Assembly: GCA_903873965.1 (NCBI GenBank)
Contig: CAIQQO010000201.1
Location: forward strand, 1-64,000
Length of the DNA: 64,000 nt
Direction of reading: 5' to 3'
DNA from: an uncultured bacterium
GTDB lineage: Bacteria; Chloroflexota; Anaerolineae; J036; Brachytrichaceae
Position 1 is the stretch's first letter; each line of letters begins with the position of its first letter. A program made the translations under genes and the position numbers. The notes beneath the pieces were generated by a model, which searched no databases, was not told the origin of the DNA, and worked only from the letters and a program-made list of their open reading frames with translations. Shown piece after piece: positions 8,554-17,818 of this stretch.

Positions 8554-10845
8554 ATGTCACGCTATATTGCAACACGCGCCATTCGCGGCGCAAACGCGCT
8601 GGTTTCCGAGGCTGAATCGATGCTCCAGAGAGCCATCGTTGAAAAAGGCCCCGATACGCCGGTTGCCTTTCCCAACACAGCCTATTACCTGCCATTAATC
8701 TTCGGCATGACCGGACGACAGGTCGAGAGCATCGGTCAACTACAGCCGGTGCTGGAGCATGCACGCGGATTGCTGCATCCGATTCCTTCACAGAAGAATT
8801 GGACGCCCTATCTGGGTGAAACTCTGGACAGCGGCATGGCCACCTTGCTTGCTGCCGAGTCCATTGAAGCCATCCGCTTCGCCTACGGACAGCAACCCGA
8901 GCCTGCGAGGAATTTCCATCTGGCTGGCGGCACTGCCTTCACCAGCCCGGAAGGCGCTGAAGGCGCTATCAAGAGCATCGACGGCCATCTCAATGGCCCG
9001 ATTGACGATATTCAGTTGCGCACCTGGGGTATTCAGTTGGTGGATGGGCGCATGCCCGGGTTCGCGGCCATTGTCGGCGCGGCCAAGTCGAACGAAGTCG
9101 CCGTGAAAATCGTGCGCGAACTGCAGCGCCGCAATATCCTCACCTTCCTGTCAGGCAATGTCAATGGACGCAGCATCATTGATCAACTGAACGAAGAGGG
9201 CGTTGAGCTGGGTTATGACACTTTCATCGTGCCCTTCGGCACCGATACGCTGAGCGCGATCTACGCCCTTGGTTTCGCTACCCGCTCGGCCTTGACCTTC
9301 GGCGGAAAGAAGGGCGGCATGGCGCGTGATATCCTGCTCTACAACAAGGAGCGCGTGTTTGCCTTTGTCCTTGCCCTGGGTGAAGTAGATGATCTCAAGT
9401 ATGCGGCCGCTGCCGGCGCAATTAACTTCGGTTTCCCCGTTATTGCTGATACAGTGATTCCCGAGATTCTACCCACTGGCGTGACCACCTATGAGCACGT
9501 AGTCAGTATGCCGTTCAACGAAATCGACGGCGCTGACGACTTGGAACGCGCCGAGCGCCTGGTGCAGAAGTGCATCGAAGTGCGCGGCATCAAAGTGCAT
9601 GTGGCCAACGTCCCCGTGCCCGTGGCCTACGGCTCCGCGTTTGAAGGCGAGGTCGTTCGCAAGGCCGATATGCGCATCGAGTTCGGCGGTAAGTATTCCA
9701 AGTGTTTCGAATACCTGCATATGGCCGACCTGGACGATGTGACCGATGGTAAAGTGGACGTTGTCGGCAAGGGATTTGAAAACGTCCCGGCGCAAGGCCA
9801 CATGGACATGGGCATCGTGGTTAAAGTGGCCGGACGCGGCATGCAAAAGGACTTCGAACCGGTGCTGGAGCGCCAGGTGCACCACTTTGTAAACGGTGCG
9901 TCAGGCATTCAGCATATTGGTCAGCGCGACATTGCATGGGTGCGCATTTCGAATGTGGCAGCCGATAAGGGCTTTAACCTGGAGCACTTCGGCAAAATCC
10001 TGCATGCGCGCCTGCATGCTGATTTTGGCGCTATCGTCGACAAGGTGCAGGTTACCATCTATACCGACCCGGAGCAGTTCCAGAAGTGGCTCGCAAAAGC
10101 GCGCGAAGCCTACGACTTCCGCAACAAGCGTCTGGCTGACCTGGTCGATGGCGCGGTCGATGAGTTTTACTCGTGCACACTGTGCCAGTCCTTCGCGCCC
10201 AATCATGTCTGCATCGTCAGCCCGGAGCGTCTGGGTCTGTGCGGCGCCTACAACTGGCTGGACTGCAAGGCATCGTTCAGCATCAATCCCACCGGCCCCA
10301 ACCGGCCGATCAAACTGGGTGCGCCCATTGACCCGGCTAAGGGTTACTGGACGGGTTTGAACGAATACGCCAAGTCTGGATCGCACGGCGCGGTTTCGGA
10401 TGTCGCCATGTACTCGATCATGGAAAACCCCATGACGGCGTGCGGCTGCTTTGAAAGCATCGTCATGCTGATCCCGGAAACAAATGGCGTCATGGTTGTA
10501 AGTCGTGAAGACACCAGCATGACACCCGCCGGTATGACCTTCAGCACGATGGCTGGTATGGCCGGCGGCGGCCTGCAGACCCCCGGTGTGATGGGCGTCG
10601 GCAAATACTACCTGATCAGCCCGAAATTCATCTCATCGGATGGCGGCTTCAAGCGTGTCGTGTGGATGAGCAGCGCATTGAAGGCGACCATGTCGGACGA
10701 ATTGCAGGCTGTCGCGATTCGTGAAGGCGATCCCGATCTGATTGACAAAATCGCCGATGAGCGTTCGGTGACAACGGTCGATCAGTTGCTGGCATGGCTG
10801 GAAGAGCACAACCATCCAGCTCTGGCCATGGATCCCATATTCTGA
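8554..10845 (+). CDS. acsB: Acetyl-CoA synthase, CODH/ACS alpha subunit
   Basis: The 763-residue protein joins the methyl group from CFeSP, CO from CODH and CoA into acetyl-CoA at the Ni-Ni-[4Fe-4S] A-cluster. The A-cluster signature is intact: CTLCQSFAPNHVC, then GLCGAYNWLDC (about residues 540-575), and the distal-nickel CGC in TACGCFES (about residue 630). The length is close to bacterial ACS (about 730) and includes the N-terminal CODH-contacting domain that the archaeal CdhC lacks, so it is the bacterial form. An AAGGAG site overlaps the acsA stop and precedes the ATG. A GC-rich hairpin follows the stop before the CBS-protein gene. Confidence 0.97.
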   Translation: MSRYIATRAIRGANALVSEAESMLQRAIVEKGPDTPVAFPNTAYYLPLIFGMTGRQVESIGQLQPVLEHARGLLHPIPSQKNWTPYLGETLDSGMATLLAAESIEAIRFAYGQQPEPARNFHLAGGTAFTSPEGAEGAIKSIDGHLNGPIDDIQLRTWGIQLVDGRMPGFAAIVGAAKSNEVAVKIVRELQRRNILTFLSGNVNGRSIIDQLNEEGVELGYDTFIVPFGTDTLSAIYALGFATRSALTFGGKKGGMARDILLYNKERVFAFVLALGEVDDLKYAAAAGAINFGFPVIADTVIPEILPTGVTTYEHVVSMPFNEIDGADDLERAERLVQKCIEVRGIKVHVANVPVPVAYGSAFEGEVVRKADMRIEFGGKYSKCFEYLHMADLDDVTDGKVDVVGKGFENVPAQGHMDMGIVVKVAGRGMQKDFEPVLERQVHHFVNGASGIQHIGQRDIAWVRISNVAADKGFNLEHFGKILHARLHADFGAIVDKVQVTIYTDPEQFQKWLAKAREAYDFRNKRLADLVDGAVDEFYSCTLCQSFAPNHVCIVSPERLGLCGAYNWLDCKASFSINPTGPNRPIKLGAPIDPAKGYWTGLNEYAKSGSHGAVSDVAMYSIMENPMTACGCFESIVMLIPETNGVMVVSREDTSMTPAGMTFSTMAGMAGGGLQTPGVMGVGKYYLISPKFISSDGGFKRVVWMSSALKATMSDELQAVAIREGDPDLIDKIADERSVTTVDQLLAWLEEHNHPALAMDPIF

Positions 10846-10856
10846 CACGGATTTTA

Positions 10857-10882
10857 GCGCCGGCGTTCCTGAGCGTCGGCGC
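10857..10882 (+). promoter_or_regulatory. GC-rich intercistronic hairpin after acsB
   Basis: GCGCCGGCG (10857-10865) pairs with CGTCGGCGC (10874-10882) through 9 bp including one G-U, with an 8-nt loop. It starts 12 nt after the acsB stop and has no T-run. It therefore looks like an RNA-stability or partial-attenuation element rather than a full terminator. Confidence 0.5.
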
Positions 10883-10959
10883 TCCTGGCGTCTTCAGAGC
10901 CGATTCGTAAGTGCCCTTGATGACATTGATTCGATTCACTCGCGGTAAACGAGGCCAAT

Positions 10960-11490
10960 ATGGCTGATACTAACGCTCCACGAGAGCGGTTGCTGGTGCG
11001 GGATCTGATGGCCGTTGGCGTGGCAACTTGCCCGCCTGTGACGCCGATTGCAGAGGTCGCGCGACTAATACTCGACAAGAATCTCGAAGGCGTCATTGTG
11101 CTCGATATCGAGGGCGAGGCTGTTGGCGTCGTCACGCAGGATGAACTGGTAACAGCTTATAGCAACGACAATCGGGCTGCTCTCACCGCCGAAGACATCA
11201 TGCGCGCCAAGGTGCCGCAGATTGCCCCGGATCTACCGCTTGAAGTCGCGGCTCAGTTGATGCGCGACATGAAAGTGCGCGTGGCGTACCAGATGCACGA
11301 GGCAGCGGGTATACGCTATCCGGCAGCTTCGCTGTCGTACCGTCACCTGCTGCGCCATCTGGCGGCTCAGAATGACGCCGAACTTCAGGATCTGGGGTCT
11401 GCTGCACCGCGAAAACTTCCACTCGAATCATTTTTTGAGAGACGCGATGCGGCGCGAAAGACCGCGGGTACAAAAAACCAAAACACCTAA
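10960..11490 (+). CDS. CBS-domain pair protein within CODH/ACS operon
   Basis: The 176-residue protein consists of two CBS motifs. The first runs through about residues 10-70 (VRDLMAVGVATCPPVTPIAEVARLIL, then EGVIVLDIEGEAVGVVTQDEL). The second is about 78-130 (AEDIMRAKVPQIAPDLPLEVAAQLM, then a degenerate VRVAYQMHEAAGIRYPAAS). A charged tail of about 45 residues follows. Such Bateman modules bind adenine nucleotides or SAM and regulate partner proteins. It has no catalytic domain. Lying between acsB and acsD, it is a candidate energy or SAM sensor for the complex or the operon, which is inference only. Confidence 0.85.
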   Translation: MADTNAPRERLLVRDLMAVGVATCPPVTPIAEVARLILDKNLEGVIVLDIEGEAVGVVTQDELVTAYSNDNRAALTAEDIMRAKVPQIAPDLPLEVAAQLMRDMKVRVAYQMHEAAGIRYPAASLSYRHLLRHLAAQNDAELQDLGSAAPRKLPLESFFERRDAARKTAGTKNQNT

Positions 11491-11576
11491 CGAAGTACAA
11501 GTTTATTCATCATTGTGCCAGCCTGGTACTCCAGTACTTGCTTTCAATGACACAACATAAAGAGGAGTGAGACGAT

Positions 11577-12548
11577 ATGCCCCAAGTGGAAATACCCAAA
11601 GATTCCTGGTCCGGCTCAGTCACTACAGTGACGCTGGGCGCGACAGCTGCCGACGGCGGGACGCGCTCCCACACTATTACCGTTGGCGGTCATAAAGCGC
11701 TGCCGTTTATGCACTTCGAGCAGAAAATGGCGCACCGCCCTTTGATTGCGCTGGAAATTAAGGATCATCGCCCTGACGATTGGTCACCGCTGCTGCTTGA
11801 CCTATGGGGAGATGCCGCCAATGATCCCGCCAGCTGGGCCAAAGCCGCAGAAAGCGCCGGCGCTGATGCGCTTGTTTTGTGGCTCAGCCAGAACGGCACA
11901 GATGGTAAGCCAACCACGCCCCAGGCGGCAGTCGCCTCGACCAAGGCTGTCCTGCAGGCCAGCGGTTTGCCCCTGCTGGTATTTGCGCCCGGACAAGCGG
12001 AACTGGACAATGCCCTGTTGGTGCCTATTTCCGAGGCAACTACCGGCGAGCGGTTGGTTCTGGGTATCTGCGAAGATAAGAACTATCGTACGATTGCGGC
12101 CACGGCGATGGCGAACGGGCATCTGATCAGCACGCGCACACCCATGGATGTTAACCTGGCTAAACAGCTTAACATTCTGGTGCGTGATATGGGCATCCCA
12201 CCCGATCGCATCCTGATGGACCCAACCACAGGCGGTCTGGGTTATGGGATCGAGTATGGGTATTCCGTGATGGAGCGTCTGCGTCTTGCGGCATTGCAAG
12301 GTGACGGTAACACGCAGTCGCCCATGATTGTGACGCCGGGTGCCGAAGCGTGGAAAACCAAAGAGGCCAAGGTAGGCCACGATGTTCCGGCGACGTGGGG
12401 CGAATGGCTGGAACGGGCGATCAACTGGGAGACGTTGACCGCAATGGCGTTGGTCGAGTCAGGTGCAGATATCATCGTGCTTCGACACCCCGAAAGCATG
12501 CGCCGTTTGCGCGCAGCCATTGACGAGCTGATGTCTGTGCCGGCCTAG
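11577..12548 (+). CDS. acsD: Corrinoid iron-sulfur protein small subunit (CFeSP delta)
   Basis: This 323-residue TIM-barrel protein is the small CFeSP subunit, which together with AcsC binds the cobamide that carries the methyl group from methyl-THF to ACS. The N-terminal strand region (VTLGATAADGGTRSHTITVGGHKALPFM) and the RILMDPTTGGLGYGIEYGYSVMERLRLAAL segment are characteristic. Its length agrees with other AcsD proteins (about 310-325). A GAGGAG site lies about 10 nt before the ATG. The 86-bp gap after the CBS gene contains only a small GTACT-cc-AGTAC inverted repeat. acsC follows 44 bp downstream. Confidence 0.96.
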   Translation: MPQVEIPKDSWSGSVTTVTLGATAADGGTRSHTITVGGHKALPFMHFEQKMAHRPLIALEIKDHRPDDWSPLLLDLWGDAANDPASWAKAAESAGADALVLWLSQNGTDGKPTTPQAAVASTKAVLQASGLPLLVFAPGQAELDNALLVPISEATTGERLVLGICEDKNYRTIAATAMANGHLISTRTPMDVNLAKQLNILVRDMGIPPDRILMDPTTGGLGYGIEYGYSVMERLRLAALQGDGNTQSPMIVTPGAEAWKTKEAKVGHDVPATWGEWLERAINWETLTAMALVESGADIIVLRHPESMRRLRAAIDELMSVPA

Positions 12549-12592
12549 GAGCCAGGTTAAGTCACAAGCTCCCTCTTTGAGGATAAATCAAA

Positions 12593-13948
12593 ATGCCACT
12601 TTCCGGTTTACAAATCTATAAGCTTCTGCCCAAGACCAACTGCAAGGATTGCGGTCTGCCGACGTGTCTGGCTTTTGCCATGAAGTTGGCTGCGAAACAA
12701 ATGGAACTGGCGGCTTGCCCGCACGTCGGTGCCGAGGCGAAAGCGCAACTGGCCGATGCCTCAGAACCGCCCGTCAGATTGATTACGCTCAAGCCGTCCG
12801 CCAAAATCGCAGGCGGCCGCGAACTGAAGTCTGGCAACGAAACCGTGCTGTTCCGCCACGAAAAAACGTTTATCAACAAGCCAGGTATGTTCCTGCGCGT
12901 GCATGACAATGAACCCATCGCCTCCATCCAGGCCAGGGTGGCCGCGGTAGAGGCCTATTCCGTGCGCTACGTCGGCATGGACCTGACACTCGATGGCTTC
13001 GCCGTTCAGGCAGAGGCGCCGTTGGACGCTACTCGCTTTGCGAGTGTCGTCAGTGCCGTCCGCGCAGCCAGCAAGCGCCCCATGATACTCATCGCCCCGG
13101 ATGCCGCCGTGATGTCCGCCGGCCTGAAGGCCATTGAAGGCGATAATGCGCTGATCCACGGCGCTACGGCTGCTAACTATGAAGCCATGGCAGCACTGGC
13201 CAAGCAGTATCACTCAGCCCTAGTTGCTTGTGCCGATACTCTGGACGGTCTGGCCGACCTGACCAATAAGATTAAGGCTAAAGGTGTCGATGACCTGGTA
13301 CTCGATCCAACGTCGCGACAACTCGGCGCTTCCCTGACGCGCCAAACCCAGATACGTCGGCTGGCGCTCAAGAAAGACTTCCGGCCCCTGGGATATCCCA
13401 TCATCGCCTTCCCGGGCGATGCAGCGCCAGACCAGGAAGCTTTGCAGGCCGCGCAAGCGATCGCCAAGTATGCGGGCTTTATCGTCCTCGAGCGCTTTGC
13501 GCCGGAGATGGTTTATCCGCTGCTGGTTCTGCGTGAGAATATCTACACCGATCCGCAGAAACCGATTCAGGTGCTGCCTGGTCTATATGAGATTAACAAC
13601 CCCAAGCCTACCGACCCGGTGCTTGTGACGACCAATTTCAGCATCACCTATTTCAGCGTCGCGAATGAAGTCGAAGGCGCCGGCTTACCGGCCTGGTTGC
13701 TGATTGTTGACGCTGAAGGCATGAGCGTCCTGACGGGTTGGGCAGCGGGTAAGTTTGACGCCGAGCGCATCGCCAAGGCCGTAAAGGACAGCGGTGTTGC
13801 GAACAAGGTCACAAGGCATCGACTCGTCGTGCCTGGCCATGTCGCGGTGCTGTCGGGTGAACTGGAAGAAGCCCTGTCGAACTGGGAGATCCGCGTTGGC
13901 CCGCGCGAAGCCGTTGACCTGCCCGCATTCATGAAGCAGGTGCTGTGA
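12593..13948 (+). CDS. acsC: Corrinoid iron-sulfur protein large subunit (CFeSP gamma)
   Basis: The 451-residue large CFeSP subunit starts with the [4Fe-4S]-binding domain NCKDCGLPTCLAFAMKLA followed by AACPHV (C-x2-C-x4-C-x16-C, about residues 17-43). This cluster mediates reductive reactivation of Co(II). A TIM-barrel domain follows (about 90-330), and the C-terminal domain expected to bind the cobamide ends the protein (GMSVLTGWAAGKFDAERIAKAV). It acts in the cytoplasm as a heterodimer with AcsD. The stop is separated by only one nucleotide from the GTG start of the RACo-like gene, so activator and substrate are translationally coupled. Confidence 0.96.
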   Translation: MPLSGLQIYKLLPKTNCKDCGLPTCLAFAMKLAAKQMELAACPHVGAEAKAQLADASEPPVRLITLKPSAKIAGGRELKSGNETVLFRHEKTFINKPGMFLRVHDNEPIASIQARVAAVEAYSVRYVGMDLTLDGFAVQAEAPLDATRFASVVSAVRAASKRPMILIAPDAAVMSAGLKAIEGDNALIHGATAANYEAMAALAKQYHSALVACADTLDGLADLTNKIKAKGVDDLVLDPTSRQLGASLTRQTQIRRLALKKDFRPLGYPIIAFPGDAAPDQEALQAAQAIAKYAGFIVLERFAPEMVYPLLVLRENIYTDPQKPIQVLPGLYEINNPKPTDPVLVTTNFSITYFSVANEVEGAGLPAWLLIVDAEGMSVLTGWAAGKFDAERIAKAVKDSGVANKVTRHRLVVPGHVAVLSGELEEALSNWEIRVGPREAVDLPAFMKQVL

Positions 13949-13949
13949 G

Positions 13950-15953
13950 GTGGCTGACCACTCTGTCCATTTCGATGTAACGCCGGACGCAACCGCGCTC
14001 TCAGAGACCCATCCACCCACGGTGCGCGTGCCAACAGGCACACTGGTGACTGAAGCAGCGCGGTTGGCCGGGATCGATCTCGGGCAACCGTGCGGCGGCC
14101 AGGGGCGTTGCGGGCGTTGCGCCGTGCAGGTCACTGGTGGCGACGTGCGCCGTCGCAGCACGCTGCGTTTGAAGCAGGAGGATGTGGCGGCGGGCTATGC
14201 GTTAGCCTGCCAGTCGGTCGTCGAAAGCGATGTGACCATTACCATCCCGTTGCAAGAGAAGATTGAGCGTCGCCTGACGACCGAACGCACAGCAATCGAG
14301 GTAAGCGTCCCCACCGGCTATTCCGCCGCGGCGCAGACGATGCGGCGAGTGGCGGTGCAACTGCAACCTGCCGATATGCAGGATCAGACTGACGACTGGA
14401 GTCGCCTCCAGTCCGCTCTGCGCCGTCAGACAGGTATACCCTCGTTGAGTGTCTCGCTGCCATTGTTGCGCCGACTCGGTGGTATTCTGCGCGAACAGGA
14501 CTGGGCCGTGACGGCTGTCATCGAAACCGACACGTGGGATCATCCAGCCGATGCCGCGCGCCTCGTTGACCTGGTATCCGGTCATGTGCCTGATCACGCC
14601 CCGCTGTGGGGTGTGGCCATCGATATCGGCACGACAACAGTGTCGCTATGGCTAGTCGACTTGATCACCGGTGCGGTGCGCGCTCAGGTCGCTGAATACA
14701 ACGGCCAGATATCCCGCGGTGAAGACGTGATTTCGCGCATCATCTACTCCAGTAAGAAGAACAGCGCTTCCCCTCTCCCCTCTGGCGAAGGCGGCCTCAT
14801 TGAGTTGCGCGATCTGGTTCTCAAGACGATCAACTCGCTGCTGGCAACGGCCTGTAAACGTGTGTTGGCGGATCCTGCGAGCGTCGTGAAGGCGACCATA
14901 GCGGGGAACAGCACGATGATGCACCTTCTTCTGGGCATACCGTGCGAGAGTATTCGTCTGGCGCCGTTTGTGACGGCAGTGAATCACCTGCCGGTACTAC
15001 CTGCGACAGTGGTTGGGCTGCACATTCATCCAGAGGGCAGCGTGGATTGTCTGCCCGGCGTCGCCAGTTATGTTGGCGCCGATATCAGCTCTGGCGTGCT
15101 GTCTTCCGGTCTGGACGATGCAGAACCCATGATGCTCTTCATGGACGTCGGCACCAATGGTGAAATTGTGCTGGGCAACCGCGAGTTTCTGGCGACGTGC
15201 GCATGCTCTGCCGGTCCGGCCTTCGAAGGCGCTGGTGTGCAGAATGGCATGCGCGCGACCGAAGGCGCCATCGAAGAGGTATGGATCAACAACGATACGC
15301 ACGAACCGACCTTCCGTGTTATTGGCGGAGGCAAGGCGCGTGGCGTGTGCGGCAGTGGTTTGATCGCTCTGCTCGCTGAGTTGTTCCTGACCGGCGTCAT
15401 CGACCGCAGCGGTCATTTCAACATGAACCTGTCTTCAGTCCGCGTACGGCGCGGTGAACATGGCCCTGAATATGTGATCGTGTGGGCGGCAGACAGCCAG
15501 ACAGGGTACGACATCGTCATCACCCACGTCGATGTAGATAACCTGATGCGGGCCAAGGCGGCCATTTATGCCGGTTTCACCGTTCTCGCGGATAAAGTGG
15601 GTATGCCGCTGGAGATGGCGGAGCAGGTGCTGATCGGCGGCTCGTTCGGCAAATATATCAATGTTGAAAAGGCCGTCGAGATCGGTCTGTTACCGGATAG
15701 GTCGTGGGACAGCTTCAAGTTCCTCGGTAACACCTCCGTGCGGGGCGCCTATCTGGCGCTGCTCGATCGCGCGGCGCGCGCCCGTATCCGCGACATTGCC
15801 GGTCGTATGACGTATATCGAGCTGACTGCCGACAACAGCTTTTATGAAGCATTTACATCTGCGCTCTTCCTGCCCCATACGGACCTGTCACGGTTCCCGA
15901 CGGTTCAGGCAGCGCTGGCGCAGAATCCAAAAAACTTGTCAAAAGAGGAATAA
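13950..15953 (+). CDS. RACo-like reductive activator of CFeSP ([2Fe-2S] plus ASKHA domain, DUF4445)
   Basis: The 667-residue protein has an N-terminal plant-type ferredoxin domain with [2Fe-2S] ligands PCGGQGRCGRC and the later ALAC (about residues 48-90). A middle linker domain follows. The C-terminal ASKHA ATPase domain has the phosphate-1 loop AIDIGTTTVSLWL (about 226), AGNSTMMHLLLG, MDVGTNGEIVLG and IGGSFGKYINVEKA. Known RACo uses ATP to drive an electron uphill to restore Co(I) CFeSP, and the gene position after acsC fits this. The start is GTG 1 nt after acsC. An insertion reading SPLPSGEGG (about residue 275) interrupts the ASKHA domain and resembles a translated small repeat. Confidence 0.93.
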   Translation: MADHSVHFDVTPDATALSETHPPTVRVPTGTLVTEAARLAGIDLGQPCGGQGRCGRCAVQVTGGDVRRRSTLRLKQEDVAAGYALACQSVVESDVTITIPLQEKIERRLTTERTAIEVSVPTGYSAAAQTMRRVAVQLQPADMQDQTDDWSRLQSALRRQTGIPSLSVSLPLLRRLGGILREQDWAVTAVIETDTWDHPADAARLVDLVSGHVPDHAPLWGVAIDIGTTTVSLWLVDLITGAVRAQVAEYNGQISRGEDVISRIIYSSKKNSASPLPSGEGGLIELRDLVLKTINSLLATACKRVLADPASVVKATIAGNSTMMHLLLGIPCESIRLAPFVTAVNHLPVLPATVVGLHIHPEGSVDCLPGVASYVGADISSGVLSSGLDDAEPMMLFMDVGTNGEIVLGNREFLATCACSAGPAFEGAGVQNGMRATEGAIEEVWINNDTHEPTFRVIGGGKARGVCGSGLIALLAELFLTGVIDRSGHFNMNLSSVRVRRGEHGPEYVIVWAADSQTGYDIVITHVDVDNLMRAKAAIYAGFTVLADKVGMPLEMAEQVLIGGSFGKYINVEKAVEIGLLPDRSWDSFKFLGNTSVRGAYLALLDRAARARIRDIAGRMTYIELTADNSFYEAFTSALFLPHTDLSRFPTVQAALAQNPKNLSKEE

Positions 15954-15958
15954 TAGGC

Positions 15959-16882
15959 ATGTACATCATTGGCGAAAACATCCATATCATGTCGCAGCGG
16001 GTGAAAGACGCGCTGCAGGCTAAAGATGCCCGCTTCTTCCAGGAGCGTGCTGTGCAGCAAGTGGAAGCCGGAGCGCAGGCGTTGGACATCAACCTGGGAC
16101 CGCGCAAGAAAGATTGGGAAGAAGTCTTCCCTTGGATGGTGCAGACGGTCGAGTCCGTTGTCGACGTGCCCATCGTCTTCGATAGCACCAACCTGCTTGG
16201 CATTGAAGCCGGGTTGAAGAAGGTCACCAAGGCGCAACCGATCATTAACTCGACGTCAGCCGAACCGGAGCGCTTGGAGAAGGTGCCGTTGCTGGCAAAA
16301 AAGTACAACACGCGCCTGGTCGCCTTGACTATGGGCGCAAGCGGTATCCCGGTTGGCGCTGACGAACGCGTTACCATTGCGATTGAGCAATTGATCCCGC
16401 GCATGCTCGAAATTGACTTCCCGATGTCCGACTTGATCATCGATCCGCTGGTTCTGACGGTCTCAGGTTGCCAGGAATACTGTCCTGAACTCATCGAAGC
16501 GATCCGAACGCTGCAGGTGGCATGGAGCCCCTCGCCGGTCATTTCCGTCGGCCTGTCGAACGTGTCAAATTCGGTGCCGAACGAGAATCGCTCGCTCATT
16601 AATCGCACCTACTGCGCGATGCTGATGGGCACCGGCCTGAACATGCTGATTGGCGACCCGTTGGATATACCCCTGATGGAGACCATTCGCATCATTGAGC
16701 AGCGCGATATGAGCACACCCGTGGGACGTCTGTTTCTCAAGATCAACGACCGCATCGCGGCGTCGGAGTATCCGGTCCTTGAAGATGTCGATGCCGGCGA
16801 TCCGGAACAGATGGCGATCTGGAAGACAGTGCAGATTCTGTTGAATAAGGTCATTTACGCTGACGCGTATCTGCAACTTTAA
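15959..16882 (+). CDS. acsE: 5-methyltetrahydrofolate:corrinoid iron-sulfur protein methyltransferase
   Basis: The 307-residue pterin-binding TIM-barrel protein moves the methyl of methyl-THF to Co(I) of CFeSP, linking the two pathway branches. Diagnostic segments are IIGENIHIMSQRV at the N-terminus, GAQALDINLGPRKKDW, VFDSTNLLGIEAGL, IINSTSAEPERLEK, and the pterin-pocket SVGLSNVSNSVPNENRSLINR. The C-terminal extension after about residue 265 is typical of AcsE and absent from MetH modules. GAGG lies about 11 nt before the ATG. Its TAA overlaps the cooC start as TAATG. A more distant paralogue lies at 27155-28036. Confidence 0.96.
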   Translation: MYIIGENIHIMSQRVKDALQAKDARFFQERAVQQVEAGAQALDINLGPRKKDWEEVFPWMVQTVESVVDVPIVFDSTNLLGIEAGLKKVTKAQPIINSTSAEPERLEKVPLLAKKYNTRLVALTMGASGIPVGADERVTIAIEQLIPRMLEIDFPMSDLIIDPLVLTVSGCQEYCPELIEAIRTLQVAWSPSPVISVGLSNVSNSVPNENRSLINRTYCAMLMGTGLNMLIGDPLDIPLMETIRIIEQRDMSTPVGRLFLKINDRIAASEYPVLEDVDAGDPEQMAIWKTVQILLNKVIYADAYLQL

Positions 16883-17673
16883 TGAAAATAGCCATTAGCG
16901 GTAAGGGTGGTGTAGGTAAGACAACGTTGACCGCGCTTCTGGCGCAGGTCTACGCTGATGTCGGGCGCGATGTATTGGCAGTTGATGCCGATCCTTCACC
17001 GTGTCTCGCCGGCGCGCTGGGTTTTCCAGCCAACCTGCGCGCTCGGTTGCGCCCGATCGTCGAGATGTCGGAATTGATCGAGGAGCGGACGGGAGCAAAG
17101 CCTGGAACTATGGGCGGCTTCTTCACCCTCAATCCGCGCGTTGATGATCTGCCGGAGCGCTTCAGCGTCGAGCATCGCGGCGTGCGCCTGCTCGAAATGG
17201 GCGCAGTCGAGATCGGCGGCTCTGGCTGTATCTGCCCCGAAGGCGCCATGCTCAAAACCTTGATGACGCATCTGATGTTTCGCAAGGATGACGTGCTGAT
17301 ACTGGATATGTACGCCGGTGTCGAGCACCTGGGGCGCGCTACGGTTGATTTTGTCGACGCCATGATTGTGGTTGTCGAACCCACGCGCCGCAGTCTGGGT
17401 ACTGCGGCGCAGATCAAGAAACTGTCCAATGACATTGGTCTGAAACGGCTGTGGCTGGTGGGCAACAAAGTGCGCAACGCGGATGAAGCCGCCTTTCTGC
17501 GCGCCGAAACACCCGGCATGCCTGTGCTGGGTCTTCTGCCTGCTGATCTCGCTGTTCAAGAGGCTGATAGGATGGGGATCGCGGTATATGATCATGTCCC
17601 CTCGTTGCGACAGGTTGCTACAGAAATCGCCAATATGATTGCCGACGAGAGTGCACTGCAGCGCAGTACGTGA
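16882..17673 (+). CDS. cooC: CooC/AcsF-type nickel-insertion ATPase, copy 1
   Basis: The 263-residue SIMIBI/ParA-like NTPase has a deviant Walker A SGKGGVGKTT at residues 6-15, followed by VDADPSPCLAGALG. The C-x-C motif GCICPEGAM (about residue 115) is the nickel-binding, dimer-interface motif of CooC. The protein uses ATP to load nickel into CODH and/or ACS. The ATG overlaps the acsE stop by one base, indicating the same transcript. It shares only the fold and motifs with the second CooC 145 bp downstream. The two may serve different nickel sites (C-cluster and A-cluster), which is inference. Confidence 0.93.
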   Translation: MKIAISGKGGVGKTTLTALLAQVYADVGRDVLAVDADPSPCLAGALGFPANLRARLRPIVEMSELIEERTGAKPGTMGGFFTLNPRVDDLPERFSVEHRGVRLLEMGAVEIGGSGCICPEGAMLKTLMTHLMFRKDDVLILDMYAGVEHLGRATVDFVDAMIVVVEPTRRSLGTAAQIKKLSNDIGLKRLWLVGNKVRNADEAAFLRAETPGMPVLGLLPADLAVQEADRMGIAVYDHVPSLRQVATEIANMIADESALQRST

Positions 17674-17818
17674 GAGGATAGCGTGCTGGATGTCGAGTGC
17701 TTTAGCCGGTAGTAATCATCAATCGTGACTTGGTTGGTACCATCAGAGTCGTCAAGACAGGCTGGTTCTATCGCCTGAAGGCATCGATATTCAGACTGAA
17801 ATGAGTGGAGAGAAAAGC

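Noticed and set aside
17674-17818. Separate promoter for the second cooC
   Set aside because: No convincing -35/-10 pair was found in the gap, so read-through from the operon is more likely.
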